64,000 nt of DNA from Cryptosporidium bovis (GCA_009768925.2 VHIT02000040.1:1-64000), one strand, 5' to 3'. Positions 8,591 to 19,128 are shown, counted from the stretch's first letter. Notes: generated from the sequence alone by a model not told the origin. Made by a program: numbers and translations.

Positions 8591-11065
8591 ATGGAGAGTG
8601 AAAGTCATTTTAATGAGGATGCTGTGCCAATTCAAGAACAGGATTTAAATAAAGTAGAAAGTGCAAATCAATCTCCAAATTTTGAATTACGTGAGAGTTT
8701 AACATTTATTAACGAGGATAATTTTGATGATGGATGCAGCAGCACTACGGGAGCAAGTGGTTGCAGGGATTCTTCAGTATCCCCAAGGAGATATAATAAC
8801 AATGGGAATGAAACTGGTTCTGAAAGGGTCAGTATTGAAGAGTCTGATATAACTAATGATAATGATAATTTGAAGAATTCAGAAACCAAGGTTGAAGATG
8901 ATGATGTGGATGAACTTACTCAGAATGTTCGCACCGATGGTATGGAAGATAAATTTTCAGGTGGTAGTGGTTTCGGTTCCGATAATACAAAAGTCGCAAC
9001 TTTGAAGACATATGTTCAGGCAAGTAATGCTAAGGAACAACAAAGACAAGAAGAGGATGAAGTTTCAGGTAAAACACCTGAGCCATTAGGTGATGACACT
9101 AATTCTATAGAATTTTTGTCAAGACAAAAGGCACTTGACAGAGCAAATGTATTTTTAAGATGGAATTTGTCGCCTACAAGGAATCAGGTAGATGAGTTTT
9201 TAGAGATGGCACAGGGGAGGTTGAATTTAAGTATGGTTTCGGAGAAGGGTTACGACTACTGTTTGCTATATTTTGAGTTGCTCCGTGACGGTTTGATAGG
9301 ATATCACTTATGGGGTGATGTAACATCTGAACAAATAGAGGCTTCTATTTCTGAGGCCAGACAAACATTGGCGGACGCATTAACACCTCCTCAGACGAAC
9401 AAAAGAAGAAATCCTGGTAGTGATACCTTGTCTGAAGACAACTTAGGTAGTTACGAAAGCGATAAAATGCCACTTCATGCTTTAACAAATAGCAAACGTA
9501 GAAACCAATCGGGAATAAGTGACAAGGATAGCTATTCTGAGCATGGAATTTCAATGACCTCATTGAACTTTGCATTAAATAATAAGAGTGATGGGAATGA
9601 TACTACTGGTACCTCCATTGACTCTTTGGAGTGGCGTAGAATGAATAGTAGTTGCAAAGATAGTGATACAAGTAATAATAGCAACAATATAGAAGATTCT
9701 TTAAAAGGTTCAAATATAGATAAGGATGAGAATGATAGTGATATTGATGATAATATACAAGAGAACGAAGGGAGTTCGTCTTCCAGACAAGATGCTATGA
9801 ATCGTCTGTTAAATCCAAAATCTGGATGTAAAGGCGTTTCTTGGTCAAATCGTCAAATGGCATGGCTTGCATTTTGGAAGGAAGATAATCAAAGACGCTC
9901 AAAAACGTTTTCTGCCAGGAAACTTGGTTTTGAAGAGGCACAGAGAAGGGCAATTGAATTTTTACGTAGAAAGAGGGAAGAGGTCAGAGTAAAGACACAA
10001 GCACATTTATATGAAGAATTACCTAGAGTTGGTTCAACCTCACTGAATTCATCAAATGAAAACTCTGGGATTAAGACCCCCAATCGCCGTAGTTATTCAA
10101 ATTCAAACGCAACAACTACTGCCACACCCGCAACTCCGATAACTCCTTCATTTGAATTAGATCAGTTTGCAGCGGCAAATCAGTTTATTCCTTGTTTTGA
10201 GGAATCAACGAGAAACCTAATTACAGGTGCCAATCCTTTGTTTGGTGCAGCTGGAAATATTTTAGCTGCGAATAATATGGCACCAATGATCAACCACGGT
10301 AATTCAGCAATACAACAAGGAGTCATTCAACCAGTGGTAGGACAACAAAATGTACTTACGGCAACAGCAGCAGCAACAGCTGCTCACCAACTCGGATTGC
10401 CATTCCATCTTGCAGCCCTTTCATCAATTGCCGGTGGTATTCAAATGGATCCTTCTTTATCTGCAACTGTGGCCGCTGCTGCAGGTCTTGGACTTGGGGT
10501 TCAAAATCCACAGCAGGTTCACCAACCAGGACCACCACCACCAATGAATAACTTTGCACATGCAGCATTCATGGCTGCTAATCCATTCTTTATGTTTGGA
10601 GCAGCGGCTGCAGCTGCAGCCGCTGCCAGTTCAAACAATGGCCAATTGGGGTCAAATTCCCCAGGTTCGCATTTCCCCTTCAAACAATTTCAAGGCTCAA
10701 TTGGTACGTTGGTTCCCACAACACGAATTCAAGCCGAAACGGAGGAATCGGGCGATTCCGAGTTTCCAAAAGCTGTTTCTGCGAATAACAAAGCAAATGA
10801 GCGAAGGATTGATGTGTCTGTGGTTTCTGCTGACAATAATGCTTCAAATGCAATTATGTGTGCAGCTACTGTAGAAAATGTGATTAAGGCTTCTGAAAAT
10901 CAAGAAAAACCTGGTGCAATTAAAGGTTCATTGGATACAGAGGTTAACACTAAACAAGATACGAAAGATAATTTGGTTGAGAATGATATTAAATCAATAT
11001 CTAAAAGTGACGAGGATGTATCATTAAAAGCCCTTGGAAACCAAGTACCACCTTTAGAAGTATAA
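8591..11065 (+). CDS. ApiAP2-type transcription factor with one AP2 domain
   Basis: 824 residues. An AP2 DNA-binding domain lies at about 411-466: it starts SGCKGVSW, continues MAWLAFWKED and ends EEAQRRAIEFLRRKRE, matching the three-strand plus helix layout of ApiAP2 proteins, the main lineage-specific transcription factors of apicomplexans. The N-terminal 180 residues are acidic and low-complexity. A compact helical block at about 184-270 (KALDRANVFLRWNLSPTRNQ to SEARQTLADAL) is more conserved-looking than its surroundings and may be a second domain I do not recognise. After the AP2 domain come Ser/Thr/Pro-, Gln- and Ala-rich stretches typical of activation regions. Long upstream gap (about 940 bases). 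Target genes cannot be read from sequence. Confidence 0.92.
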   Translation: MESESHFNEDAVPIQEQDLNKVESANQSPNFELRESLTFINEDNFDDGCSSTTGASGCRDSSVSPRRYNNNGNETGSERVSIEESDITNDNDNLKNSETKVEDDDVDELTQNVRTDGMEDKFSGGSGFGSDNTKVATLKTYVQASNAKEQQRQEEDEVSGKTPEPLGDDTNSIEFLSRQKALDRANVFLRWNLSPTRNQVDEFLEMAQGRLNLSMVSEKGYDYCLLYFELLRDGLIGYHLWGDVTSEQIEASISEARQTLADALTPPQTNKRRNPGSDTLSEDNLGSYESDKMPLHALTNSKRRNQSGISDKDSYSEHGISMTSLNFALNNKSDGNDTTGTSIDSLEWRRMNSSCKDSDTSNNSNNIEDSLKGSNIDKDENDSDIDDNIQENEGSSSSRQDAMNRLLNPKSGCKGVSWSNRQMAWLAFWKEDNQRRSKTFSARKLGFEEAQRRAIEFLRRKREEVRVKTQAHLYEELPRVGSTSLNSSNENSGIKTPNRRSYSNSNATTTATPATPITPSFELDQFAAANQFIPCFEESTRNLITGANPLFGAAGNILAANNMAPMINHGNSAIQQGVIQPVVGQQNVLTATAAATAAHQLGLPFHLAALSSIAGGIQMDPSLSATVAAAAGLGLGVQNPQQVHQPGPPPPMNNFAHAAFMAANPFFMFGAAAAAAAAASSNNGQLGSNSPGSHFPFKQFQGSIGTLVPTTRIQAETEESGDSEFPKAVSANNKANERRIDVSVVSADNNASNAIMCAATVENVIKASENQEKPGAIKGSLDTEVNTKQDTKDNLVENDIKSISKSDEDVSLKALGNQVPPLEV
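10358..10384 (+). repeat. Ala/Thr-rich codon run (GCN) in AP2 protein
   Basis: Codons run as gca/aca/gct and encode an Ala-Thr mixed tract in the C-terminal half of the AP2 protein. A short trinucleotide run of this kind can vary in length between isolates. Confidence 0.6.
10601..10627 (+). repeat. Polyalanine tract in AP2 protein
   Basis: About nine consecutive GCN codons follow MFG and precede SSNNG. Codons are mixed (gca, gcg, gct, gcc), which argues for selection on the amino acid run and against recent slippage. Confidence 0.65.
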
Positions 11066-11546
11066 ATGAACGACCTGTCAGGTATGAATTTTCTTTCTTT
11101 TAAGTAATAAATATTCTTAGCTATTAATAGAGCTTTAAGTTTCAAAGTTAAATTTTAAAGGCTTGCCCAATATGATATATACTATGTATACAAGGTTTGA
11201 AGATAATAAGTTATCGGAATTTGTTCATTTGAGATTTCTCAATTTAGAAACAATGAAGTATTTTAATATTGTTGTCAATTTGATCCAGTATTGTTTGCCA
11301 ATCATACATGTATTTATACTTGCATGCAAACACGCATGCTTAGAATAGGGGATTCTAACCTACTTTGGAGTTACGAAAGTACGTAATTTTTATATTATTA
11401 AGGGGATTTAGTCGCGAAAACTTAATTTTGTTTGTTGAATAAGCCTGATTCTTTTTTCACTCATTCAATGTATTATGCTATGCAATTTTTTCCAGGATGA
11501 ATGAAAATTACGCAGTGCGTGTGCTTAGTTTTAGGTATTAGGAGGT
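11066..11546. other. Intergenic region with paired GCATGC sites
   Basis: About 480 AT-rich bases between two same-strand genes. It holds TGCATGCA at 11321-11328 and GCATGC at 11334-11339, a close pair of the palindrome bound by some ApiAP2 proteins. No coding region is supported; the short frame at 11163-11348 has unremarkable composition. Confidence 0.45.
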
Positions 11547-13933
11547 ATGCACACCAACAGGGAAGTTGCAGTAAGTGAAATTATGATCTTTTTAATTTCT
11601 AAACAAAGTGATTTATTGCTTAATAGAGGAAAATGACTGGGAAGACTGGAGCGGTAATCAAGGTTAAGCATTCAGCAGACAGCTACGAAGAGGATAAGAA
11701 GGAAGGTAGGGTAAATGCAAGAAGACAAATAGAGCTAGAGCAAAATGCCGCAAAGGCAATTATAAATTTAAAACACAGAAGAGAATGTAATGGAGAGGTA
11801 ACGAAGTTTTCCTGGTGTAGTGACCAGTTATGCAGAATGTGGTACGATATGTCACAGTACTTCGGATTCATAGGGGACGATATCATAGATACTGATATTG
11901 ACAATGCAATAATATCAGTAGCAGATGGGGGGAGTGGGATATATGAAAGACTGATAGTTCTTGGACATAGGATTTTAGATGCTTCTGGGAAGGAGTACGC
12001 AGTTAAAAAATATATGGACTCAGGAATAGAGGGTTTACCCAGGGATTCTAGTAAAATATTGGAAGGAAACAAAAAATTGCTTTTGTTTTTAAAAATGCGT
12101 TGGTTTAGCTCAAATATTTGTTCAGTATCATGTTTAGCAAATTTTGCCAAGAAGTATTCACACTACTGTAAGGCAGAGTTAAATTCACAAAATTTAGCTT
12201 ATGATGACAATAGACTTGCAAAATATGTCAAGTTTTGCATTTCGTTTTGCATATACGGACAGGGAATGATAGATTGGAGTAACCCATTAAATGTGGATGA
12301 TAAAATATGCAAAAGATTTCCGTGGTTAGAGATACTAATTAGAAGCATTGACATGAGCGTAATCAATCCAATAATGAGAGAAAACGATCGATTCTTAACT
12401 AATGATGAGATCATAAATACGAAAACATTGGATATTCTTTGGAAGTATTTTGGGTATGACAAAAAGAAGAAGAGCGTTCCGCCTAGAATTTTATTTGCTT
12501 TGAGTACGAAGGGTGACACACAACTTCCTGAGGAGAAGACAGGTCAAATGATCTTCAGTCACTATGTAAGTCATTATTTTAAGTCCGTTGCAAGTGAACA
12601 CGGTTTTACGGGAGTGGATTTGTTACATTGGGTTGAAAAGGAGAAGAATATGTTGTTAGAAAGTAATTCAGTGGAACTTTTTGCACTGATTTATCTTGAA
12701 CTTGGCGTAATATATTCGAACGGGGCCTCTAACATTGGCGAAAAGTTTTCAAGATATAAAGGATTGTTCTTCTCTTTGATAGCAAATATGTTTGTTTTGT
12801 CTAATGAGGATTCCAGTGCTCAGCTTTGGTTACAGGAACTCGTAACTTGTATACGCCAAATTCAGCTTTATATTTTGGAGTATCAAGAATTCATGAAGAC
12901 CCGGGCTTCAAATAAGACTAGTGCAATACCAGAAAATGAGGTTTATACAGTCTCTAATGATTGCTTGGATCATACTCATGTACCAGAGATATTTTTAGAT
13001 TTAGAACACGAGGAAGTTAAGTCACTCATCACAATTCTTGAGAACTGTCATACGTCAGACTTGGTAGAAATGGTTCAAACCTTCCTAGACAATTCAAGAT
13101 ACTGCATTAATTCAATTGTGGATATTGCGAGTATTCCCAATAAAATAGCTAGAAAAGTCTTTAGGAATATAATTAAACATTCTAAATTTGAGAATCCATT
13201 AGGAAAGTACAATATATCTAATCTGGATTTACATTTGAATTCTGATTCTGATTCAGAGTTGGATTCTGAAATAAACTCTAACTTTCAAAAGAGTTTGGAT
13301 TCTAGTGAATTATTTGAACCAACCGAAAAAAATAAAGGAAAAGATCGTGGTCTTAAAGGGGCGAAAAATAGTCTAGCAAACAAAGTTGATGTAAAAAATA
13401 ATTCTCCGATTAACAATGTATACTGTGCAGAGGCTTTAAGTCCGATATTAAAACCGGTTGCATTGAAATTTGAAAACAAAGCTGTCGAAATTCAGCCGGT
13501 GTCAATTACATTTATTAATGAAGAGGGAAAACCCGTCCACTACACACTAAAGCCTAATGATGCCAGTATACCTGACGGAACAGTGAAGCCAATAAGTGAG
13601 ATAGTAAATAACAGCATAAAAAATGAATCTGATGAAAAATGTGAAACTCATCCAAGGAGATCAAGAAGTCTTCATATTTTCTCTAGAAATGCAGGAAGAA
13701 GTAGATCGCCCTCCAGAGGTGCTCTTAAAAGGAGAGAACACGGCATTTTAGTCTGTGGGAACCATTCTCAAAATCTTTCGGAACTCAATGGTAATGTTCA
13801 AGTATATAACGATTCTCGTAACTATATAAATTACCTAGGAGATGCTTTGAATGATAATTATAGATATCCTGGAAATAGCATTGCTGAATCGGCTTATGGT
13901 TACAATGCTGACAATTCAATAAATTACTATTAG
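11547..13933 (+). CDS. Hypothetical protein, probably two exons
   Basis: The long frame begins with ATG at 11633 (766 residues). I prefer a spliced start: ATG at 11547, exon 1 11547-11570 (MHTNREVA), intron 11571-11626 (56 nt, GTAAGT donor, TTCTAAAC-like branch site, TAG acceptor), and exon 2 from 11627, joining in phase to give 776 residues. An in-frame stop at 11532 precedes the ATG. If the intron is only in the 5' leader, the start is 11633. The protein has a helical N-terminal half (about 1-440), a Ser/Asp-rich linker (about 530-560), and a basic Arg/Ser patch near 670-710. I recognise no family, signal peptide or membrane segment. Function unknown. Confidence 0.75.
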
Positions 13934-14341
13934 TGGTGTATTAAAACATGTTTTGCACCATACTATTATATTAGTAATTAAATATATATTGACAGATAGA
14001 CCTTGTGTATATACTATTTTAGAAAATAAGTTTTTGTTTTAAATGTTTATTTAACACGCCAATATCTTTTCTCGAATTCACGCGTCGAAGAGACCATGGC
14101 AACAGTAGTAACAACAGCTGCGTTGAAAGTCAAAACAAAACACAAGATACAAAAATGTTGAAAAAGAGATGAAGTAATCTCTGAGTCAGTTTGGTTTAAG
14201 TAAAATTAATAACACTGTTTTAGATTAATGAGTTAGAAGACGCAATACTGTAGTTTAATAGATAATTCAGAAGATCTGGAACAAAGGAAATGAAAAGTGT
14301 TTCGATTCACTTTACGGCCATTATTCAATATCATTAATTAG
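13934..14341. other. Convergent 3' region
   Basis: About 400 bases between the stops of the unknown protein and importin alpha. Both genes end here, so it should hold two 3' UTRs. I see no gene or notable repeat in it. Confidence 0.5.
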
Positions 14342-15979
14342 TTATTCAAATTTAAAGTTTGCGTTTTGATTAGGATCGTATTTAAACTCGGTTTCATTAT
14401 TGTTAGAGTCAAGGATCTCCTCCTGTTCATCCTCGTATTCAAATGGGAAGTAAGAAACAATAATATGAAAAGCTTTTTCATATATTGCTTTAGAAGGAGC
14501 TTCTTGTAGTTTTTCCAATCTGGAGAGACCGTAAGATTGCTCTACAAGAACACAATAAGGATTCTCTTGTAGGCCGCGTTCGTGCTGCCTAATTGCACCT
14601 ATCTTTAAAATGTTCTCAATTGCTTCCAAAGCGACATTAATAACCTTTGCATCTTCAATACTAAGCAGATCGCACAAAGGCTTTATAACTCCGTGATTTA
14701 CGAGCGTTTCAATTTGTTCTGGAGTTCCACCAGTCGTAGCATTAGAAATGGCCCAGGCAGCTTCCTTTTTAACGTCAAACTCAGCCGTATTTAACAAATT
14801 AACAAGCGGCCCAATAAGACCATTATCAATAATCTCTTGGATCTGTTCCTTATTACCAGCTGTAATGTTTGAAACTGTCCAGCAGGCTTCTTTCCTAATA
14901 ACTTTTTTCGGAGAAGACAAAAGTTGAAGAAGATATCTAGCAGCTCCACATGAAAGAACCATTTGTGTTTGTCTATCATCTCCTGTAACAATGTTTCCAA
15001 CACATCTCAAAGCAGGGGTTTGTACAAGTGGTGAAGGATGCCCCAAAAGTTCAACAAGTCTTGGACACGCGTCGCTCCTAAGCACTGCTTCTACACGGTC
15101 GTTCGGCCCATCTGAAATATAACTTAATGCCCAACATGCATCTGTCATTACTTCCAGGTCTGGAAAGTACAGCAGTCTGCAAAGTATAGGTAATGAATTG
15201 GACACCATTTCAAAAGGTGGTGGTGGCCTGCCTCTGCATAAATTGTTTACAGTCCATGTTGCAGTTCTTAAAATGCTTGTTTTGCCACTAACTTTTCCAC
15301 CAGTAGTGTTATTTGCTGAATTGTTTAACATCTGTCCTCCGTTATCCATAGAACCTACTTCAAGTGCAATTAATTGTAGTATTGGTGTAAGTGCACCTGA
15401 TTTAAGTACTAAATCACGACAGTTTGCAGAATCACCTGCAATATTCCCCAAAGTCCAAATAGCTTGTTCCTTAACTTCCAATTTTGGGCTGTTTAACAGT
15501 TCAACACATTTTGGTACCGAACCATGTCTTACAACCTCGTGTGTTTGTTCAGTAGTACCTGATGAAATGTTTGTAAGAGTCCATGCAGCCTCAAATTGAA
15601 GGTTTGGGTGTTCATAGTCACTCAAAAATTGAACTAGTCTTGGTATGACTCCTGCGTCAATTACAGCTTGAATAGGTGGATTGTGTTCCCTAGAAAGAAG
15701 TCTCCTTAGGCCCTGGGTTGCTTCGAATTGAGTGTTAAAGTCGTTGCTCAACAAACTTTGGGACAGAACTGGGATCTGATCAATAGTATAAATATTTCCG
15801 GGTTGATTGTTACTACCAATCGATATTTCATCCTGATTAACATCATTACCTTGACGTCTCTTACTTAACTGCTCATCTCTTTGTTGTTTGCGTATTTGTG
15901 CCTGCTGTTCCTCACGCTTTCTTCTTGGATCATCAAAGGTTTTTTTATAAGCCTTCTTATGGGTTTCAAGCTTGTCCAT
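14342..15979 (-). CDS. Importin alpha (karyopherin alpha)
   Basis: 545 residues from ATG at 15977-15979; the reading frame continues upstream to 16012 but only over a GTG codon, so the ATG is the better start. Residues 1-50 form an importin-beta-binding domain (KKAYKKTFDDPRRKREEQQ and SKRRQ). About ten armadillo repeats follow, with the family motifs FEAAWTLTNISSGT, EQAIWTLGNIAGDS, RTATWTVNNLCRG, DACWALSYISDG and KEACWTVSNITAGN; the Trp and Asn residues that grip a classical NLS are present. The protein carries NLS cargo into the nucleus with importin beta. A short linker rich in Asn/Gly (about residues 225-245) interrupts an ARM repeat. An acidic tail ends the protein. Confidence 0.96.
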   Translation of the reverse strand: MDKLETHKKAYKKTFDDPRRKREEQQAQIRKQQRDEQLSKRRQGNDVNQDEISIGSNNQPGNIYTIDQIPVLSQSLLSNDFNTQFEATQGLRRLLSREHNPPIQAVIDAGVIPRLVQFLSDYEHPNLQFEAAWTLTNISSGTTEQTHEVVRHGSVPKCVELLNSPKLEVKEQAIWTLGNIAGDSANCRDLVLKSGALTPILQLIALEVGSMDNGGQMLNNSANNTTGGKVSGKTSILRTATWTVNNLCRGRPPPPFEMVSNSLPILCRLLYFPDLEVMTDACWALSYISDGPNDRVEAVLRSDACPRLVELLGHPSPLVQTPALRCVGNIVTGDDRQTQMVLSCGAARYLLQLLSSPKKVIRKEACWTVSNITAGNKEQIQEIIDNGLIGPLVNLLNTAEFDVKKEAAWAISNATTGGTPEQIETLVNHGVIKPLCDLLSIEDAKVINVALEAIENILKIGAIRQHERGLQENPYCVLVEQSYGLSRLEKLQEAPSKAIYEKAFHIIVSYFPFEYEDEQEEILDSNNNETEFKYDPNQNANFKFE

Positions 15980-16386
15980 ATTTATTTGGTTTATGCAAAA
16001 AGCAATACTCACGCTCTCAGGCCCACAAGTCCGAAATTTAACTTAAATTATCCAAATTAAAACCAGTGGTTTCCCAAATAGCGGTAATTTTACTACCGCA
16101 CAAACCCCAACAAACAATTCTATAAGTAAAAATTCAGTTCAAAACTCTCAACAATTTCTTCAAGAAGCGACTCCTTAACTGTTGTAATTCTGTAAACCTT
16201 GTTCATCTCCTCATTTTCTTCTCAATTCAAAGTAAAACTGTTTTTTGAGTTTCCATGGGTGGCGACCCGCTACCGCCTAGCTGAATTCACCCTAACAAAA
16301 AGTGACAGATAACAGACAAGGAAAAGAGATTATAGTAGTGGCAGTTATAACCTGACATAATATAGTTGTTTCTGGAGCCTACACAA
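15980..16386. other. Divergent promoter region of importin alpha and ZNRD2-like genes
   Basis: About 400 bases. It includes a near-palindrome at 16080-16100 (gcggtaattttactaccgc). Nothing else stands out; no coding frame is supported. Confidence 0.4.
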
Positions 16387-17008
16387 ATGAAAGACATTTC
16401 TGAGATAAGTGGACTCATGGGGTCCTACCTCCTGAAAGGGTGGATCATGCTCGGAGATGCTTGCCCCTCTGTAAGTTTGTTGTTTCTTACTCCCGGTCAA
16501 ACTTATTCTTAAAGTGTGATGAAGTTCCCTTGCTAGAGGATCCTTCTAATGGGATTAGATATTGCATGAGGTGTTCACCACCGGTGTCTTCTGACCGAAA
16601 CACTAGCATTGAAAAAGGAACGAGAAGCAACAATTCCCCGAGTAACAAGGATGATAAATCGTTCAAAAACTGTAGTATTGGAGCTGGGGCGGGTACTGCC
16701 ATTGAGGGAATCAGGAAAAGCGAATCTGATAAGGGTTTTGGAGCTCCAATTGAGAACAACACCTATGAGAATGTGAGAAAAATGATATCACAACTATCTA
16801 TAATAGGAGCAGCAACACTGGAAAACTCTGGTATCCCAATAAATGAAAGGTATGTTCGTTCGTTTAAACTCAACATTAAGTAGGTGCCACTGCGTATATA
16901 TGCTCATACTAACAATATTAAAGGCTTGAGATTGTAGGAATGACGGCGGATACAATGCAGAAATTGCTTGGAATTTCTAATTTACTCGACTCTGGAAAAA
17001 AAAATTAA
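16387..17008 (+). CDS. ZNRD2/SSSCA1-like zinc ribbon protein, three exons
   Basis: Splicing gives 167 residues: exon 1 16387-16470, intron 44 nt (GTAAGT...AAAG), exon 2 16515-16849, intron 16850-16923 (74 nt, GTATGT, a perfect TACTAAC branch site, AAAG), exon 3 16924-17008. Exon 1 encodes GLMGSYLLKGWIMLGDACPS, the signature of the Sjogren/scleroderma autoantigen 1 family. The first splice restores the zinc ribbon CPSCDEVPLLED followed by YCMRC. Exon 3 adds a tail ending LLGISNLLDSGKKN. The unspliced frame (from a GTG at 16440) replaces the motif with unrelated residues and loses the first CxxC. The family is found in eukaryotes and archaea; its role is poorly defined (mitosis and cytoskeleton links are reported in animals). 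Ends 35 bases from the convergent DnaJ gene. Confidence 0.87.
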
Positions 17009-17042
17009 TTAATTATTTATATTTAATGTTTTACACTTTAAA

Positions 17043-18902
17043 TTACTTTTCGTCTCTCTGTTGGGCAACTTTTATGAAAGCCTCCTCGACTTTCCTTCTT
17101 GCGTCTGGTTTCTCGCCATTTTCTTCTCTTTGTTGATTTATGGTATTTGCCACTTTTTGGAAAGTAGAACCGAATTCAATGATGGCCAAAGCTCTTTGTT
17201 TTCTGACTTTGAGGTCAACGCCCATATCCTTGACGAGCTTCTTCGCCACGGTTCTGACAGTATCTTCTATATCCATGAGCGTCATTTGCAACATTGTTTC
17301 TAGAATTAATGGAAGAGTCTCCTCAAATTTTTGCTGTGTATTCATAGAGGCGTCATCAGCTTCTTTTTCTTTACTCTCACCTTCACCATCTTCGTTTGTT
17401 TGTTCCTTTTTCATTGCATATTGCAAATTTTGTGCTGCCATAGCCGTTTTAATTGCAGTGGATGCCATTTTCCATGTAGTTGCAACATTTCTGGTTTTCG
17501 CCTGAAATTTGGCATACTTTCCACCAATTCCAAGAAAAGTGTCTATTTTACCAAGGTATTGTGAGCCGTAGTTCTCGTAACTCCAACCTATTGCCTCTAC
17601 TATTGAGTCACAGAAGGAGTTGCTGCAGAGTTCCTTTGCTTCTTTAGAAACTTCTTCTCTCCATTTCATTAATTTCTCTGAATTTTCTATAGGAAGTGAG
17701 TTATTAGCATCGAATTCATCTAATATCGGAAGAATCTTGTCCCTCATTTTTTGTGCAAGACGGATAGTTCTCTTATTTTGCTCATTCTCTATCATATTCT
17801 CAATTTCACTTGAATTACTAATATTTGTGGTGCCATTTAGAGAAGCTATTTCGACTAGAGAGGCCATTTTAAGCTTCCCTACATACTTTTCTAAACTATC
17901 TGACCCAAACAATAATGTAAATATTAAACTTGAATCAATTACAGGCATATCTTCCGTAGCTCCTATACCATACTCGTCATATCTTCTCCTAAGTTCCGGA
18001 TCTGCTAATATCTGGTAAGCCTCACCCAATTTTTGGAACTTCTCTTTAGCCTCATCATCGTCAGGATTCTTATCTGGATGATATTGTTTAGCCTTTCTAT
18101 AATATTGACGACGTATCTCATCTGGTGAAGCACCTGGAGAAACAGACAGTAAATCATAATATGTTGTATCAACAACATTTTTTGAAGGATTAACTGATGC
18201 TTTTGACCTATCACTACTCTCCTGTTCATTGCTTACGTTTTCTTGATTAACTTGATTGTTCTCCCTTTCCTCTAATTGTTTAATTTCCTCTTCCAAAGAG
18301 TAGTAATATTCTATCCACTGCCTATTTTTCTTATCCCACTTTCTTCCCTTATTGCTTTCTGATATAGCCTCCGGAGTGTTAACAACTCCTCTTGCCATTT
18401 GATATCCAGCCACACCTACAGCTGTCACTGGTAGCGCTACTGCGGCTACCAAACCTGCACCTACACCCTTAAAGAAACCACTCACACCTTCTGTTGCAGC
18501 TCCTACAACAGGAGCAGCAACTAAACTTGCAACTCCTGCCGCAACCCCCTTTCCTACGGTCTTCATTCCACTGCTGAAACCTGCCATTGCATCCCTCGGT
18601 TTTCTTGTTGAAAAAAGACCACCGAAAACACCATCATCATTGTAAAGTAGGGAATTTAAGTCATCCACTCCATTATTACCGCCATTAGATGGTATTGCAA
18701 GTTGGTACCAATTTGACTTTGACTCGTCAAAATTTGTGCTGCTGCCTGGTTCTATTTTTGAGTATCTCTTGTCATACGGCAACTCATTCAAGTTTGACTC
18801 AGACTTTGACTTCACTTCAGGTTTCTCATATTCAATGGATTCAGTAGAGTCCACCTCCGGCAAAAATGCCCCGAGGTCCTTCACCTTTGGTACCTGTTCC
18901 AT
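17043..18902 (-). CDS. DnaJ (Hsp40) protein with DnaJ-X domain and glycine-rich membrane-like segment
   Basis: 619 residues. The J domain is at about 246-312, with the HPD tripeptide at 275-277, so it can stimulate Hsp70 ATPase. After it comes a region starting SSLIFTLLFGSDSLEKYVGK that fits the DnaJ-X domain found in yeast Caj1/Djp1-type J-proteins. Before it, residues about 104-172 form a Gly/Ala/Val-rich, weakly hydrophobic segment (GVAAGVASLVAAPVVGA, GFFKGVGAGLVAAVALPV) with the same rhythm as the C-terminal region of VPS13 proteins. The first 100 residues are acidic and low-complexity; the tail is basic. The segment suggests membrane contact, but no clear transmembrane helix exists. Confidence 0.9.
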   Translation of the reverse strand: MEQVPKVKDLGAFLPEVDSTESIEYEKPEVKSKSESNLNELPYDKRYSKIEPGSSTNFDESKSNWYQLAIPSNGGNNGVDDLNSLLYNDDGVFGGLFSTRKPRDAMAGFSSGMKTVGKGVAAGVASLVAAPVVGAATEGVSGFFKGVGAGLVAAVALPVTAVGVAGYQMARGVVNTPEAISESNKGRKWDKKNRQWIEYYYSLEEEIKQLEERENNQVNQENVSNEQESSDRSKASVNPSKNVVDTTYYDLLSVSPGASPDEIRRQYYRKAKQYHPDKNPDDDEAKEKFQKLGEAYQILADPELRRRYDEYGIGATEDMPVIDSSLIFTLLFGSDSLEKYVGKLKMASLVEIASLNGTTNISNSSEIENMIENEQNKRTIRLAQKMRDKILPILDEFDANNSLPIENSEKLMKWREEVSKEAKELCSNSFCDSIVEAIGWSYENYGSQYLGKIDTFLGIGGKYAKFQAKTRNVATTWKMASTAIKTAMAAQNLQYAMKKEQTNEDGEGESKEKEADDASMNTQQKFEETLPLILETMLQMTLMDIEDTVRTVAKKLVKDMGVDLKVRKQRALAIIEFGSTFQKVANTINQQREENGEKPDARRKVEEAFIKVAQQRDEK

Positions 18903-18975
18903 TGTTTATATCGTATCACCGTTTCAATTTACAATTTCAAGGAAATAAAATCCTAGCCTACCGGTGAAGAAATAC

Positions 18976-18984
18976 TTTGGCGCC
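18976..18984. promoter_or_regulatory. E2F-like motif (TTTGGCGCC)
   Basis: TTTGGCGCC lies 74 bases upstream of the DnaJ start codon in an otherwise AT-rich gap. E2F-like sites of the TTTSGCGC type have been described as frequent Cryptosporidium promoter motifs; use here is inferred. Confidence 0.45.
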
Positions 18985-19128
18985 TAATTGTAAATAGTAA
19001 AATATTATTTACAAAAACAAGAGCATATGTGTAAAATAAATATGAAAAAAATATGTAAAATTACACAAAAAAAATGCATACATGAATTAAATATTGCTTA
19101 CTTGAATTTAGGGGTTGCATTAATAATT

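Noticed and set aside
11163..11348. Plus-strand frame of 61 codons downstream of AP2
   Set aside because: AT-driven composition with no motif; sits in a gap with other signals.
15980..16012. Eleven extra N-terminal residues of importin alpha
   Set aside because: They start at GTG; the IBB domain normally begins near the ATG at 15977-15979.
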